Assembly: GCA_016795145.1 (NCBI GenBank)
Contig: JAEUII010000147.1
Location: 1 to 32,641 of the forward strand
Direction: 5' to 3'
From: Planctomycetaceae bacterium
Lineage (GTDB): Bacteria > Planctomycetota > Planctomycetia > Planctomycetales > Planctomycetaceae
DNA: 32,641 bases
In this document: positions 32,509 to 32,641 of the stretch, one piece after another
Position numbering within the stretch: position 1 is the first letter of the stretch
Layout of the letters: every line of letters starts with the position of its first letter
Program-made: the position numbers and the translations under genes
Notes under the pieces: model-generated
What the model saw: only the letters and a program-made list of their open reading frames with translations
Told to the model about the DNA's origin: nothing
Database searches by the model: none

Positions 32509-32641
32509 ATGAATGACAAAATGCGTTCACCGACGGTCACGACGAATGGCAAGGAGATGATTCAGCTCAGACCTTCCCTGATGCTGATGCTGACTCGAAT
32601 TCGTGCGGCCGCTGCAACTCTGGAACTTAGCCTGGAGGATG
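32509..32641 (+). CDS. N-terminal fragment of an unidentified protein
   Basis: The last 133 bp hold an open frame from ATG at 32509 to the window edge (44 codons), with GGAG about 9 nt before the start. The start reads MNDKMRSPTVTTNGKEMIQ and continues into a basic, leucine-rich helix-like part (LMLMLTRIRAAAATLELSL). No signal peptide is apparent. Too short to assign. Confidence 0.5.
   Translation, partial: MNDKMRSPTVTTNGKEMIQLRPSLMLMLTRIRAAAATLELSLED

Noticed and set aside
32346..32552. Minus-strand 68-codon frame near the right end
   Set aside because: Overlaps the better-supported start of the plus-strand gene at 32509, and its end runs into a degenerate R2 repeat.

Overview
The window looks like a chromosomal piece of a planctomycete (Planctomycetota). 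This is an inference from several signs taken together: a SufE-SufS fusion, a TPR plus CRTAC1-type lipoprotein pair, a PL10-type pectate lyase, a formylglycine-generating-enzyme-like protein tail, TadE/TadG genes, a CPD photolyase next to an SRPBCC protein, and mid-to-high GC with many intergenic repeats. No rRNA, tRNA, CRISPR array, transposase or integrase was seen.

Layout. 1-4860 is mostly housekeeping on the minus strand: an FGE-like protein tail (+), a secreted protein of unknown function, the pair mrp -> sufE-sufS (Fe-S cluster assembly), and a bL28-like ribosomal protein with its own terminator. 4860-12250 is an accessory, repeat-rich stretch. Six small unrelated genes, all on the minus strand (two membrane proteins, a zinc-ribbon membrane protein, a DUF5984-like protein and two unknowns), are separated by copies of at least three repeat families (called R1, R2 and R3 here). 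12300-19000 returns to ordinary genes: a small c-type cytochrome, an FHA-domain protein, photolyase plus SRPBCC, a sigma-70 family factor and gatA. 18970-19430 is a second repeat island. 19495-21100 is a pectate lyase with a 35-residue membrane peptide behind it. 21314-23548 is a TadE-TadG-TadE operon whose last product has a long proline-rich tail. 23786-26733 holds an HTTM (gamma-carboxylase-like) membrane protein, a single-pass partner and a histidine-rich polytopic membrane protein. 26818-28935 is a probable three-gene minus operon ending in an exported VOC protein. 28952-32169 is the TPR/CRTAC1 pair. The window ends with a two-hairpin repeat element and the start of another gene.

The most unusual material is the repeat system. 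R1 (about 355 bp, tandem x3 plus dispersed copies) and R2 (190 bp, tandem x2.7 plus dispersed copies in the opposite orientation) share an ATTTTTTGTC-ACTC-ATTTTTTGTC core. R1 also carries a two-hairpin element whose stems are conserved by compensatory changes in a diverged copy at 32.2 kb. Two of the small accessory genes are flanked on both sides by similar sequences, as if they were cargo of a shared cassette. Family assignments were made by eye from motifs; no database search was possible.
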